From: Diplonema papillatum
Taxonomy: Eukaryota; Euglenozoa; Diplonemea; Diplonemida; Diplonemidae
Direction of reading: 5' to 3'
Length of the DNA: 64,000 nt
Assembly: GCA_030068145.1 (NCBI GenBank)
Contig: JAPJBO010000945.1
Location: 1 to 64,000, forward strand
The notes under the pieces are model-generated. The model saw only the letters and a list, made by a program, of their open reading frames with translations, had not been told where the DNA came from and ran no database searches. This document shows, in pieces, positions 21,815 through 36,821 of the stretch. The stretch's first letter is position 1, and every line of letters starts with the position of its first letter. A program made the translations under genes and the position numbers.

Positions 21815-23244
21815 ACGCAAAGACAGAGCAGAGACGCCGGCAACTGACGCTGGAAGACAGGAAATACGGAGAGAATCCCGGTGATCACTTAGAGAGGCGA
21901 CAGTACCAGCAGGCAGCAGAAAACGGGCCGACACTGAAGTGATTCCTGGGGAACTTGAGGAGGAAGACGGAAAGGCTGACAGAAGCCAGCGGTGAAAATG
22001 GCGAAGGCGGGAGGGAGGCAACGGATGAAATCTCCACGAAAATAACGGAGGACGACTTCACACCAAGACGAAGATCAGAGAGAAGCGGTGAAGATGTTGG
22101 TCCCGAATCGCTTTTTACGGGGCACATCGGGCGAGAAGTGCCTGGTCGATACTTAGCAGCCCCGATACTAGAAGTCGGAATCTGGTAGACCGCTATGATT
22201 GTACAGCAAAAAGAAAAAACGGTTTTGGATAACGAAGCAAAGTCAAGAAGAACTCAGGAGTAAGAACAAAAGTAGAAATGGAAATAGGAACACACATCAA
22301 ATGAAAAACAGAGCAGAAAACGAGGTGGGAACGGGTGGATGGGTTGGTAAAACTGGGATGGGAAAATGTGGGAAAGGAAGGGAAAAAGAAAGAGAGAAGG
22401 CAGAAAACGGAACACAAAGGACAGGGTCAGAATGGGGTGTGGTGGGGCGCAGAGAGGAGAGCAAGTGGTGGACGACCTGCGCACACTTGCAAACGAGCAA
22501 TTCTTCACTGCTCGTTGTGATGTGGAACATATCTTATACCAACACTTGACCATATCGCATCGCCATGGGGTCTGACTGACGCAAGAACGCGATGTCAAAA
22601 AAACGCTGAAGAAAGGTCCTTCACAATCGATCGGTACCGGTAGAGAACCGCAAGAGACAATCTTTTAGAGCTAAAGTTTTGTGTGGACACATTACACTGC
22701 CAGGACCTGCTTCCTCCTCACCACGTATTGTAGTTGTTCGCATCGTGCAGCACCTCAGTTGACGAGAACAAAACCCGCACGTTCGAAGGGGAACGTTGAA
22801 AGCGGAACCAGGGAAAATGTAAAAGAAAAAGACGGGGACGCAAAGTAAGAGAACAGCGCAAAGTTCCAGAGACACAAAAAGAAAAGGGGGGGGGATGAGA
22901 AAAAATGAGCGGAGCGGGACGCGACGATGGCGAAAGCCACAGTCGAAGCGATAGCACAATCGTGTCGCAAATTCTTTTTTCTTTCTTTCTTTTGGCTTTT
23001 TTATGTTGGAACCTTTTCGCCAGGCCTACAATGGGCGTGCCACGTTCATGACAGTCTTTTCTTATTTCTTGGTATCGTGCCAACAAATTAACGGATGATT
23101 GTGGGGGTTTCTGGTCTGGACTTGCTCATGTAACGGCTGGCACGGCTGGCAACAAAGCTACACAACACAACTCTCGGTACGGTGACGGCCTTGGCCACTG
23201 TGTGTCCCCGGTTCTTCTTTCTTCCTTGTGGGGCTTTTCTTCTA

Positions 23245-23269
23245 CTCTCTCTCTCTCTCTCTCTCTCTC
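23245..23269. repeat. (CT)n microsatellite
   Basis: Twelve uninterrupted CT dinucleotides; a second imperfect CT-rich tract lies at about 23445-23473. Confidence 0.9.
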
Positions 23270-23816
23270 GTAAGGTCACCGCGGTAGCGATGACCACGAG
23301 AACACATACAGGTGGGTGGGGAGAGGTCCCGGGACTGCTGAGGAGCATGACCCCCGTCCCTGTCCCTCCCAGGGGGCCGCCCCGAACCTAGCCTGGCCCA
23401 CCTGATGGTGGAGGCCCACACCCTTTGCCTTGTTTTGATGTGTTCTCTCTTTCTCTCTCTTTCTCTCTCTCCCTCGTTGACTGCCTTTTCTTTTGTTTAT
23501 TCATTTTCGTGCAATTCGCGCCTGCTTCAACCGGTCAGAACCGCGTCTATTTCTGGCACGCGCAGTTCGACGTGAGTCTATCTGCGACAACTTGCTTTCT
23601 CTAGTGTGTACTCTATCATTGATTTCTCGTTTGCGAATCCGAAGATTTCTACTTGCTGTTGCTGTTTTTCTTTTTTCTTTCCCACCCACGACCTCGGGGA
23701 CAGAAGGGGAGCTTTGAACTGGCTCAAACTGATTCTGAACGTACGTTCTGCACTCAGCGAGAATTGCTCTCCTCGTTCGCCGTTTCTCCCGGTGTTCATT
23801 TCTGACACTCTAGACT

Positions 23817-23884
23817 TGTGTGGCAGCATCAACTGTGTGGCAGCATCAACTGTGTGGCAGCATCAACTGTGTGGCAGCATCAAG
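23817..23884. repeat. 17-bp minisatellite, four copies
   Basis: The unit TGTGTGGCAGCATCAAC occurs four times head to tail; the last copy differs only at its final base. Confidence 0.9.
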
Positions 23885-24477
23885 GCGGCCTGACCACGTC
23901 TGCGTCGAAGTACTGTTTGTGGTGCCCTCATTCATCGGAATCTCGTTTACAACGTGACAGTTGCTCCTTCTGTCTCCTTCTGGTATGGTACGATGGGGAG
24001 AAAACGGTTGGGTGTGTCAACCTGCCCATGGGGGAGCAAGCTTGGGTGGGATCACTCTAAAAAGATAATTATAAGAGAAGACAAAAGGTAAGAAAATATG
24101 AAGGGACGTGCATCTACCTTAGAAAAAGGTGCGTTTGCCAAAAGAATGTGTTTTTTATTTTTTTTGGTTTTTTTGGGTCTTGTGTTTTTTTTGGGGTAGG
24201 GATCTATCGAGGATCAGGGAACGGAAGGAAAAGTGTGTAGGCGTAAAAGACTTTGAATCGACCTCGCCTGCTGCTACTGACTGCGATGGCTACCCAGACT
24301 CGTTTCAAAACGGGTGCTCCCTTTCCCGCTGCCTCGATAAATCGCTGCTTCTATCTGAAGTTTTTCTCCTCTATTTTTTTTTTTCGGCCGAAGCAGGACT
24401 TAGGAAGACAATCTAATATTGTCGGTCGCGGGATGAACGAGAAAACAGAAATATGGAAAACAAAAGGGGAAACACGG

Positions 24478-24506
24478 CACTGTGGTGGCAGCAGGCCACC
24501 ACAGTG
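24478..24506. other. Perfect hairpin (12-bp arms, 5-base loop)
   Basis: CACTGTGGTGGC and GCCACCACAGTG are exact complements around AGCAG. It lies about 55 bp past the donor-like site of the minus-strand exon at 24562-25020, so probably in an intron. Confidence 0.7.
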
Positions 24507-24561
24507 AAAATTACCCGGATCAACTGCCGGTAGCACACTGGCAGCCGGGCCTTTTGCTTAC

Positions 24562-25020
24562 TTCGCATGGGATGAGCCCTACAAAATCATCCACACAGCC
24601 CAGTTGTGGCATATCTCTAGGCATAGGTTGCACCCTAGCCGGACAACATTGAAACACCTTCTCTATGTCTCGATGAAAACACAGCCCGGAGTTCACAACG
24701 AGCCTATCAAAACTGACTGTGCGAACAGTATGCAACACATGACGGCAGGATATCAAGCCTGTCAATTTGTGTGTGAGACTTTGCCCGGTTCCTGTTCTTA
24801 GGCCTAGAATTCGCTTGTAATGCTCGTACAACTTGTGCACCGCATCTGAATTGATGAAACAACTTAAAAAGGACTCAAGGAGCAATGCGAGTCGCTGGAG
24901 AAGAATGAAAGTGCGAATGCTGTTGTTTTCAAGATCAGACGAGCTCTTTGCAGCATACAATCGGACAACTTCTTCAAAACTGACAGCTCTTGCTCCAAGG
25001 GTGGGAAGACAACGAATCCT
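24562..25020 (-). CDS. Exon of an unrecognised gene (153 codons)
   Basis: An open frame bounded by an acceptor (CGGTCAG before 25020) and a donor (GAA then GTAAGC after 24562), phase 0 at both ends. The residues are well-mixed and helix-rich, with VSFEEVVRLYAAKSSSDLE near the start and LLQRLALLLESFLSCFINS in the middle, then a Cys-containing C-terminal part. It contains no Met suitable as a start, so upstream sequence is needed. No family is recognised. The neighbouring plus-strand exons from 25257 mean that the 5' part of this gene must be short or overlap them. Confidence 0.4.
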
Positions 25021-25256
25021 CTGACCGAAAGGTTTCTAGCTAACTTTCACTCTGAAAGGCCAAGCAGAGGAAGGCGACAGAGCCCAGAGTAGGAACGGGG
25101 GGAGAGAGGGGGTGGATGGGGGGATCTACTTTTGCTTTCCTAAGGGGGAAAAGAACAAAACAATACTGAGAGGCCTCTTCCGTTTTTTTTGGCTGGTCCG
25201 ACCTTGTTCTTATCTATCGAATACATTTCTAACCTCCTTTCGTCGACTCCACACAG

Positions 25257-26542
25257 GTGTGCGCGAGACCCTTTTTCCTCGCGTTCTCGTAGAAGAAAGT
25301 GCCGGCATGGTTTTAAGGTACGTCCCCACCTAGCTGCTCACGGGAAACGGGCGATGCGCGTGAGTCGGTGTAGTTGATGTGGCGGCAACGAGGTGTGTCT
25401 GTGTGTGTCGCAGACACATCATGTTAAGGTAGTATTGCGTGAGGTGAGATTTCACTGCCCCGTTGAGTACCTTCAAACACAAGTTCTGCACACGGCACGG
25501 GGGAGTCTAAGATAGCAGACATCCTGATGCATGGTTGTGTCATAATGGGAGTGCATTTGGCATGCCGATAACCACTCCTACTGGGCAACAATAGCCCGAG
25601 GTTGTGTGCAAAGACGACGAAAGTTCGCTGGGTTTCAAAGACCTCAGGGACAGGAGCTACCTGGTTTCTACAGAAGACATCGTTGTCCTCGCCGTAGGCC
25701 TTCTCCTCCAGAAGTGCTTTTTTTTCTTGCGTTCCCTCCGATCTCTCGCATTCGCCAGATCAGGAAAGGTAATGATGTGCTGGGAGGGCAAGCACGCCGT
25801 ACCGGGCAGCTTTTCTACGATCAAACTGTCCAGATTCGGCTCTCATTCAGGAAGCGGGTAAGAAAAACAAGCGAGAGAAAACGAAGTTCGACGAGGTGCA
25901 TGCCTCGCTTGATTCGTACATCTAACAAAAAAAAAAAAAAAGAATAGCGAAAGGGGAGAATGAAGAAAAGAGCTACCATCGAAAGACAGTAAGTGCGGGA
26001 AGACTGGGTGGATGGATGTGTGTGAAAATGGGGTTGCACGGGGAAGGGTGTATCAGCGTCGTGGCGGTTTCAATAATGGTACATGCGCATGCGTGTCTCG
26101 CAAAAGCCAGTGCCTCCGACAACAGAACAAACGGTGGCAACTTGTTCTTAAGAACTGGACTGTGTTATGCAGTTCGCTCGTCCTACCGCTGTGCGTATTC
26201 TTCAATAAAACATAGTGCCCAAAAGTCGAGGCACACTTTTTTTCCGATGCGCCTGTCGAAAACGCTTTCAGTTTACCTCTCACAGAAGTATGTTTTCTTT
26301 TTCTGGATCACCCAGGAATTGGCGTGTATTGCGCACGCAACCGCACAGAACTGCGCCCTACCGCAGCTGCCAATGATGAAAGCAAAAGCGGACAGAAATA
26401 CAGAAAGAAAAAGGTTGTCTCTGGAACACTAAAAGAAATGCAGCTGGGTCCTGTGAGCAAAAGAAGTCGAACAAACATCCCGACAGCTCTGGGGGAAAAA
26501 ACGATGATGGGTGGAGCTACGGTTTACAACCCTGGCACCTAA
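25257..26542 (+). CDS. Split gene, unrecognised product (partial model)
   Basis: Several plus-strand segments have good splice borders: 25257-25317 (acceptor CCACACAG, donor GTACGT), 25592-25696 (acceptor ACAATAG, donor GTAGGC), 25759-25857 (acceptor CGCCAG after a T-rich tract, donor GTAAGA), and a terminal exon from about 26316 (acceptor CACCCAG) to the stop at 26540-26542. The last encodes about 75 residues, basic, with QKYRKKKVVSGTL and ending TVYNPGT. Phases of the internal exons are not fully reconcilable, so at least one exon or border is missing. No domain is recognised. Confidence 0.35.
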
Positions 26543-27121
26543 ATATCATGCCGGCGGCTCGCGGTGGCGGCCGATGTGCGGTATGACTCTCGACTGGTTG
26601 AGGTTGTGATCCCCGTGTTGCTGACTACAAGTTTGTGGGAGAGTGGGTGGAAAGGATGCAAGAGGTCTGTGGCAACTTGTGCTGTCTAAATCTAAGGGTG
26701 GAGCAGTGCACCCAGCTTCGCTTTCAGTACATTGAGCTATCCATTCGCAAACACTACCGACAGTCAGACAGCCAATGAAACGCTGAAAGCATCATCCAGA
26801 GTCCTGTAAAACACAAGGTGACTTCAACCTTTGTACCTTTGTCGAGCTATTCCCCTGAAAAGAACCGCCGCAGAAAAAACAATCCTCTGCACAAGATTAC
26901 AGAGGAAAACTGGAAACAAAAGCCAGTTGAAGTAAACGTAAAGAGGGCATTAAACCTCTTCGTCGGCGATGAGCGCTTGTCAGTTGTCCGGGTGGACCGT
27001 TTTCTTAAGGTTCGGCACTCATTAGTCGATCTCGCTTAATTTCTCATTGCAGTCGTAGTTCCGGAAATGTTCGCTTCAATACAACAGGACAGCCAAAAAA
27101 GGAGCAAAGGCGTTGCAAGCC
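26543..27121. other. Intergenic; no gene supported
   Basis: Probably the 3' regions of two convergent genes (the plus-strand split gene and the minus-strand MYND gene). A plus-strand ORF at 26818-27039 (73 codons) has no supporting feature. Confidence 0.35.
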
Positions 27122-28282
27122 TCACTTGTCGGTTGGAGGCTGGCAGGTCTTCGCGTGGGTGGTCCACGCCTCACGCTGGCACTCCTGGTTGCAGAATGTC
27201 GCAACCTTGCAACGGCCGCAAAGCATCAACCGGCCACTCTTGCCACAGTGGTGGCAGACCTTTGTTCTGTCTTTCGGCGGGGGCTGCGCCTTTTGGTCCG
27301 GTACGCTCATGCTCACGGGGCCCATGGGGTTGCTTCCTCCGTTCACGTTGCCGTTACCTGAGTTGCCACTCGTCGCGGGTGGGTTGTATGGTGCGAAAGT
27401 GACACCCAGATCTTGAAGCTTTGCCCCGAGTGACTCAACGCTCATCATCAACGCACTGATCGATCTTCTGTTCCTGTCGTATTCCTCGTTGCGCTCCCTT
27501 TCTACGCTGTCGATCGCCATTTGCAACTGAGTCACTCTCTCCGACAGTCTGTCGTCGAAGTCCCGGATAGACCCAGAAATAGTGCTAAGAACTTGGTTGA
27601 TCGTGTTATGGTTGATGGGCTGTGTTTTAGTTAGTTCAGTTCATGGCTTTTATCATGCACGCAAGTAATACGTATAGAATCTTTCTCGTTTTGGCCTTTT
27701 TTTTCAGCTTGAATCCTACAAACTGCTTTTGGATGCTCCGAGCAGAAACCCGTGGCGTTGACCTTCATCGTCGCGCAAGTGCGCACGTGTAGTGTGTGGA
27801 CAGAGCAGTGAAGGTTCTGAGCGCACTTCGGAAGCCCGATAGAAGGTGATACCGCCAGAAGCATCGTCGTGACAGCACGAAAGCAAAAGATTGGGTACAA
27901 TGCCTTTCTTTGTTGACTTTAAATGACGCACAAGTAAGAAGAGGGCACACCTCGTTGTCTCCACCCAGGTTGGAGAACGGAAGCTGGTTGAGCTGATCGA
28001 ACCTGTTATCATCCTGGAAGCCCTGCATGCCAGGGAGCCCACCGAGGTCACCACCGAGGAGGTTAGGTGGCAGGTTCAGTTGCTGTGTGGTTTAGTTCCT
28101 CTTGTCGTATGTTGGACCTCGCAGACACCGAGAACAATGGTTGCGCGGTCTATCCGTATCTGTTGTTTCCTCGAGTCTGGGGGTGGTTATGGAGGGCAGT
28201 CATAGCATACCTGCTGAATCTGGTACTGTTGGAACAGATTCCTTTGCTGCATCTCGCTGTTGAGCTGCTGCTGCGACAGGCC
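27122..28282 (-). CDS. MYND zinc-finger protein (5' end not found)
   Basis: Exons 28282-28211 (Gln-rich, 24 codons), 28082-27951 (44 codons, Gly/Asn/Leu-rich with FQDDNRFDQLNQLPF) and 27619-27122 (165 codons plus stop), all phase 0 with GT-AG borders. The last exon starts with a coiled-coil-like segment (INQVLSTISGSIRDFDDRLS... VERERNEEYDRNRRS), then a Gly/Asn/Pro linker, and ends in a MYND finger with the expected order of seven Cys and one His (VCHHCGKSG... CGRCKVATFCNQECQ... HAKTC). MYND fingers bind Pro-rich partners, often in transcriptional regulation. The Met-containing first exon was not identified upstream of 28282. Confidence 0.72.
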
Positions 28283-28945
28283 CTGTTTGAAAAAGGACTT
28301 CAATAATAAGACTATTTGCACGAAGTGAAAGCGTGGACAACCGTGGAGAGTAAGCACAGAAAGAAAAGCCCACTACTAGATCTGTGGGCTGCGTGACACC
28401 CCGCATGTGCCGTGTGCTTCAAGTGCGCACAGCTATAACCTTGCAAGGGCCCTTCCTAGTCACACATGAAGACACTACAAGCATTGAGTTCTTTTGAGTA
28501 CATGAGTCACATGGATTAACATGGATTCACATACACCCTTTCAGCAGCAACAGCCGCCCAACACAACCTTGAATCACTTGAGATGTCACAACCAAGTTGC
28601 AGCAAAAACTAGCCGAGGATGGTCAATATCGAGCCTGCAACGCAAACCTGTCAAGCAGCTGTCATGGTCGTAACGAGACTGACACAAGCTACTTTTCTTA
28701 ACTGTAGACGTACTTTTCTACACTGTAGACACTTTTGGTTTTCCGCACCAACCAGGCACTAACAGCAAGCCGAGCATCGCGCCGCACCACAAGTTCTATG
28801 TCACAAGCCGTACCAGGTCAAGCTCCGTCCCCAAAATGTCCTCAGAAGTAGCTCCTGCAGTGTGTCTCAAAGCCGTCTGGCAGGTAGAAAAGCCATCGTG
28901 CAAGTGCAAGAAAACAACCTTTCGCTCAAAAAAAATAGCGATTTC
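28283..28945. other. No gene supported
   Basis: The start exon of the MYND gene and the 3' untranslated region of the CCCH gene should lie here; no clear exon was seen. Confidence 0.3.
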
Positions 28946-29225
28946 TCACTCTGCGTCCCGGAAAAGATAGGCACATACAATGTTGTACAAGTCTTCGTGC
29001 ATGGCCTCGTCCATGCGGCGCTGGTTGTGGTTAGGACGGCGCTCGTTAGGCATGTTGGAGGGCACATTCTTCGCCTTCACGTTCAGCGATGTGTGCTTCC
29101 AACAGCAGCTGTTCCCCCACGTGCAGCCACCTTTCAGGAACTTCGCGCAAACCTTCCCGTCGATGTCCGCGAACTTGCACTCGTCGCCGAAGGAGCACGA
29201 CCCGTACTGGTACACGCACGGATGC
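28946..29225 (-). CDS. CCCH zinc-finger protein, last exon
   Basis: Acceptor GATTGCAG precedes 29225; the stop TGA ends at 28946. The 93-codon exon encodes two tandem CCCH-type fingers. The second is a clean Cys-x7-Cys-x5-Cys-x3-His (CAKFLKGGCTWGNSCCWKH). The first (CVYQYGSCSFGDECKFAD) has Asp where the zinc-binding His is expected. A basic linker (NERRPNHNQRR) and a helical C-terminus (DEAMHEDLYNIVCAYLF) follow. CCCH fingers usually bind single-stranded RNA. The upstream intron carries the long (TG)n tract; earlier exons were not found. Confidence 0.65.
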
Positions 29226-29293
29226 CTGCAATCAACAGTTGATTGACTCTTCTTCAAAGTGCTTACAGATGGTCCAGCGGCCCCCATGCCCTG

Positions 29294-31778
<2,485 letters not shown>

Positions 31779-34126
31779 TTAACGCGAGATGCTGCGAAGG
31801 TGGGCCGTCAGACGAGACGTGAAGCTGTTCAGAGAAAAGTTTGCCACAACGTGTGCCTTCGCGGTCGCTGCCATCGACTTCGCGGGGTCAGCGAGAAGCT
31901 TGGCCAGCGCCTCAGCGAAGGCGGCCGGGTTCGGTTCTTCCAAGTAGCCGGTCTTCCCGTGCAGGACCGTTTCCGTCGGGCCGGCAGAGTTAACCGCCAC
32001 AACGGGGATGCCGCAGTACATTGCCTCGAGGGGAACGATGCCGAAGTGCTCGCCAGTCGGAGTGTAAATGAGGGCGCTGGCGTTGTGCAGCAGGCTGTAC
32101 TTTTCGTACTCTGTGAACGATGTCACGAAGACCACCTTGTCGCCGAGCTTGTATTCATCGACCAGCTTATGTAGCTCCGCAAGGCAGTTGACATTGTCCA
32201 ACAGCCGCGGGTCGTATCCTCCGGCGAGCACCTTTGTTAAAATGTGGGATTCATTGAAGCTTGCTCCAAACAAGTGCTGAGGAACGTGAGTTTGCCAAGA
32301 ACAGCCCCGTTTCACAACTCGAATATCGATTTGAGCTCTCTGATTCTACAACCCCGTGCTTACAGGCTTCTGTTACTGGAACACGACACTAAAAATTCGA
32401 TTGCGGCTGGTGTTGCTTGCAGGTCCTCATGGTACAACTCTTGAGAGACTCTGAATAAAAACGGTCAGAAACTCCAGCACCTAATACGGTTTCTGACTCA
32501 AACTTTTGTCATACCAAGAACACGTCGTCAACTGCGCACGGGGCTTTCACACTTCCCTGTTTCATCCGTTGCAACAAGATGTTGTATGCCTCAAGCGCGA
32601 GCTTAACATTCTTTTTGCCTTCAAAACGGTTGATGGACAGCAAGTAAGTCTTTCCTTTGAGCCTGTGTGTATATTCCGTTCGAAAGACTGTTTTCAATTA
32701 GTCCTTGAACCACGTTACAAACGTATGCAGCGCGCGAGTAGTAGCATGTGAGTAGGAGGAGCTGCAAAGGGGTCACGAGACATACCGATCGAGTCTGCCG
32801 TTGTCATGTTCCGCTGAAGGTTCTTCATTGAGCTTGCTCCAATTCATGGGCGGGTAGAGCACGTCGTCGTCAGTCGTCGACTTGATGGAAGAAAACGTAG
32901 CTGCGGTAGTAGCCTTCGTGAACTTGCTGTTGTAGACAATTCGCGTTGCAGAGCGCATGCACTGTTTGGTGTATGGGTTGGACAGGTACGATAGGAAAAC
33001 TCAACGCACACACCGTTCGCATGGAGTGCTGCCTAGGACACTCACACTGCTCAACCCCCAGGCTCTGCAGGACCGGCGGCGCATCAAAAAGGCCAGATTC
33101 CCACTCAGCTATCATTCGACATCTCGACGTCAGCGTATTATAGTGTTGTTGGATATGAATGGGTGATCTTTAAAAACCAGCCCGCACACTACAAATAGTC
33201 TCCATTTTCTCCCCCCACGCCGAACTGATCAAAAACGTAGAAATCGGCATCTGGTCCTCCCCCAGAAAACCTTTCAGCCGTGCTTCGGACGGCCCGGAGT
33301 CAAGACAATGATAAACTAGTTTCCTGGGCACTGTTCGCAGCTCGTTCCGGCCACGACTACCCGTGCTGCGGGAATACAGGCAAATCGGAGAGAGTTCTCT
33401 ACAACAGCGTGGCCGCCCTTCTGAGACTCACCAGAACGTACAGCTCCTTACAGTCTGCTTTTGGCACCAACCCGTGGATCTAAAAAGTAAGCTCTGCGCA
33501 AGAACAACATCTACGGGCAACCACCCGTAGTTCTGGTCTGAAAGCCAAAGGTTGAGCAGGGTAATCCTCCAAACCTGTTCCTCAATACTGTCGAAGACCG
33601 TGCGGTAAACTCTTCGAAGAAGGCCTCTCTTCTTGTTTAGCGTCGCGTCGCAGAGTTTGTCGGGGAAATGGCAGTAGAACAGAGACGGCGTCTTGGAAAA
33701 GAGCCGCATGAGAAGGAGCGGCAAGGTCACCTGGTCGACCACGTAGACGTCGGCCGGCGGCGCGAAGAGGAGGCAGTACAGCGTCAACCAGAGCATTCGG
33801 AGCGTCGCGAAGAGGACGTGCCCTTTGCCGGCGACGTGCCGAGGCATCCAGTCACCCGCGACGACCACTTTGAGCGTGCCGTCCCTTGTCTCCGCAAAGC
33901 AGTGCGACGGCGTGTGGTGCGATGTGTACATGGTCACATCGTGCCCGTTCCTGATGAGCCCAACCGCGGCATCGACCACGAGCCGCTCGGCCCCTCCGAT
34001 GCCAAGGTCCGGGTGCAGGAATGCAACCTTCATGAATCCCCCTTTTCCGCAAACCCCCTCCATCTGGAATCTCAAGATTTTGGGCAAGGCAGAGCCCCGC
34101 GAGAGTGGGAAGGCGCCCAAATTCAT
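31779..34126 (-). CDS. ALG2: Alpha-1,3/1,6-mannosyltransferase ALG2, four exons
   Basis: ALG2 adds the second and third mannoses (alpha-1,3 and alpha-1,6) from GDP-mannose to the dolichol-linked oligosaccharide on the cytosolic face of the ER, for N-glycosylation. Exons 34126-33575, 32961-32786, 32662-32515 and 32231-31779 join in phase into 442 codons. The ATG at 34031-34033 gives 411 residues, starting MKVAFLHPDLGIGGAERLVV, which is the family's usual start and length, so I prefer it. Further landmarks are HCFAETRD, LFYCHFPD, the IVYNSKFT segment, LLSINRFEGKKN, VLAGGYD and the retaining GT-B donor-site motif EHFGIVPLEAM (Glu-x7-Glu), followed by PVVAVNSAGP. Introns are 613, 123 and 283 bp. 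No hydrophobic N-terminal anchor is evident. Confidence 0.95.
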
Positions 34127-34966
34127 GTAGCTCTCCTACATGTCAAACCGAAATGAGTCTACGGCGATGATCTGTGTGTACATCTGCGGGGAGCCGCCAA
34201 TCATGTCAGATCGCCACGTTGTTCCAGCGGGCAAAGGAGAAGCGGAAATAAACTGAAATTAGAACACATTCCGCGCGAGATTGACGCTGCCGAGAGGGAG
34301 AATGTGGCTTTCAATCGATGGTCGCTTTGCTGTGTCAAAGCTGAGGCGAGAGACAAAACTATTCTGATCTGCCTGGGCTAGTGATCGCAAGATGGTGACG
34401 GCTTGGCAACTATGGAGGCGACTGGTTTCTGCCGTGCTGAACTTCACAGAAGAAACAAGCACTGTTACCCGTTCACTTGCTGGCTCTACCTGCCGAGAGC
34501 CATAAAATAGAAAGTCCCGCACACAACGGCAAGGGGACGCAAGAGGATGGCATGCCGCGAGTATTCGTAGCGCTGGGCTGTAGAGAATCCGAATCGGAAG
34601 CGATTTCATACAATGCAATGACGATTATCGCACGAAAACCATATTCTGAATCTTCGAGATGCTGGTGACTCCGCTGAGCAAAGATATCTTTGGTGCAGGT
34701 CCGACGCCATCCGGCCGTAGTATCTTCAGGCTAGCAAACAATAGTTGTTGCGCTTTTCCAGGCTTACATCGAACAGAAACTGCGCTTTAGCTCATTCTCG
34801 TTGGTGATCAGCAACACGTATAAGCGGGTACAAAACTGTTGGGTGTGTGTGCATGTAGATGGTTGCCCCGCGGGGGTAGAAGGACTCTTCAAGGAGCCGT
34901 TAATAATCCGCACCCTGCAGGAAGTATCCGGCATCTGATCGTTCAGGTATGGAGCGGATAGCATAC

Positions 34967-36220
34967 CGAAGAGAGCGTCCTGTACCTGGCTGACAACACC
35001 GTCCACGCATGCTTCATCGTCGCGCACATCGCATCCCGACCAGCTTCGTTAGTTGCAAATTTCGTCTGCATACATGCCATCTCGACGTTGCTCTTCTCGG
35101 TGAGGTACGTGTCGAGCTGTTGATTGGCACTTTCTTCGGGCTAGTTGTTGGAAAGCCGAAACAAAAATGGAAAGAAGGAGATATGATCAACTCCCTCGGA
35201 AGCAATCGGCTGAAACCGGAATTCTTCTTTTCAATAACCTGGATCGACTTTGGCAACAGGGAAAAAGAAGAGAGAACAGTACAGCTAATGGCTGCTCAAG
35301 GAGTACAGAATGCCGGCCGAGGTGTGAGCCTGCACTTCAACCCACCTGTTTGGGACAGGAAACTGTACGGAAAATGGCACACCTCAGATTTGAATGTCAG
35401 TTGGTGCAGCTGCTGAATGACGTACACAGTGCCGTTGAAAGCCTCCGGCATGTGGTATGTCGAAGGCCTGTGCAACACAAACCAGAGGCGGACGGGTCCC
35501 AGAACGCGGGACAGTGTGCGGGCTTCGACATCCACTCGTGCAAGTTCCTCACGCAAAATTGCGTCTTCGGGCAATCCACACGGGTTCCTGCTTCCTGCTT
35601 CGGTGCTGTCTAGCGGGACCGAAGGCTCAAGACACTTCGACCTGAGCTGGAGAACCTAGTTTTGTGATGTCGTTCTTAAAGTCATGAGCAAGCGTGCTGT
35701 GACTCCCGGGGCAAGTGCGCAACGCTGCACGCAAAGCCGGACAAAGAGTTCGCGCATTGCCCAAACAACAACCAAACAGGAAGGCCCCATAAGTCCGACC
35801 GAAACCGAACTGTAAAGGCGGCTCCCGATTATCTGCGGCTGGGAGCTATATTCTGAACATTCGACGATTTAAGGTTCCTGATAAAGGAAGCAACGGACGA
35901 TCGGCATCAACTGATCAATGATGCGAATGATAAGGCAAACGATTCTTGCTCATCACGCTTCAATTTTCATATGAATTCAGTGCAACTGACATTTCGGAGA
36001 TGTTCCTCTGAGAACAAAATCATGTACTATGTTGTTACAAGAAAGAAACGCAAACCCGCTCGCTTTGCTCGTCCCATCTCTTCACGGCCCCAACCAAGTC
36101 CGCACAGAATTCGCGGACGGCCTGCTCCGCGGTCTTCTTTTTGTCTTCGACGAGGGCTTTCAAAGCCTTCTTTTCGGCTCCGCCATGCAACCCGTCCACA
36201 TCGAGGAGACCTCGCTTCAT
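34967..36220 (-). CDS. Possible proteasome activator PA28-like protein (partial model)
   Basis: Exons 36220-36056 (from an ATG in frame), 35655-35383 and 35116-34967 are all phase 0 with GT-AG borders; a short C-terminal exon should follow below 34967. The 196 modelled residues begin with a Lys/Glu-rich helix (KALKALVEDKKKTAEQ), then a stretch with PSVPLDST, then VRLWFVLHRP, then a helix with LDTYLTEKSNVEMACMQTKF and VLSARYRTLSS. The order recalls PA28/REG subunits (helix 1, a loop with a conserved LPVPDP-like motif, VKMWVQLLIPR, a long helix ending in ISELRNQYVTLHD), but identity is low and the hallmark EDGNNFGV is not preserved. An alternative is an unrelated helical-bundle protein. Confidence 0.4.
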
Positions 36221-36355
36221 GTCCCCTCCGCCCTCCCCTGGCTCCAATGAGCCGGAAAGAGCTGCGCAGGTTTGTTGTGTGCTTGAAAATAGTAAACATG
36301 CCAAGACAAGACTGGCCCACTTAGTAGAATGAGCTCCGGTGCCTTAAGATCTCAC

Positions 36356-36383
36356 CAGGTTCGGGGAGTGTTCTTGGGCTCCC
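36356..36383. repeat. 28-bp dispersed repeat, copy 2
   Basis: Second copy of 21112-21139, one mismatch, lying just upstream of the PA28-like gene's 5' end. Confidence 0.6.
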
Positions 36384-36821
36384 TTACAAGTCCTTTTTCA
36401 GAGTTAAGGTTTCTTGTTGTAGGGCAGTGTTCTGGCCAGGGACTTATATGGGTCTGAGAGATTTGGCGGGAAAGTTGGGAGTGCAGTGGGTGAAACTTGG
36501 GCAGTTGGAATGTTGCCTTTTGGCAGAAGTTTCCGGCGCTTCTCGTCTCACGTTGGACACTGCTGTGTCATGCTCGCGCAGCCAGGTGCTAACTTGGCAG
36601 TCAGAACGCGCTGCGGCAATCGGGTAAGGGCGTTGGGGCAACAGGGTCTGTTTGTGTTCCAACTGAGAACGTTAGCCCCGAACTAGTTTCCTGGCGCCAG
36701 CACCTGCTCCGGTCAATACAAGACACCACGGAGACAGAGGTCTACGTAATCTAGACTTCTCTGCGATGTTGCATAATTCCCGCACATAGTTCCTGCATGC
36801 GTCGATTGGTATGCGAATCCT

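Larger units (their letters stand above)
21815..24477. other. No gene supported
   Basis: Short ORFs on both strands are of low complexity. The region has purine-rich plus-strand sequence at 22200-22450 (pyrimidine-rich on minus, intron-like), a (CT)n tract at 23245-23269, a 17-bp minisatellite at 23817-23884 and T-runs around 24150. Small exons cannot be excluded. Confidence 0.35.
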
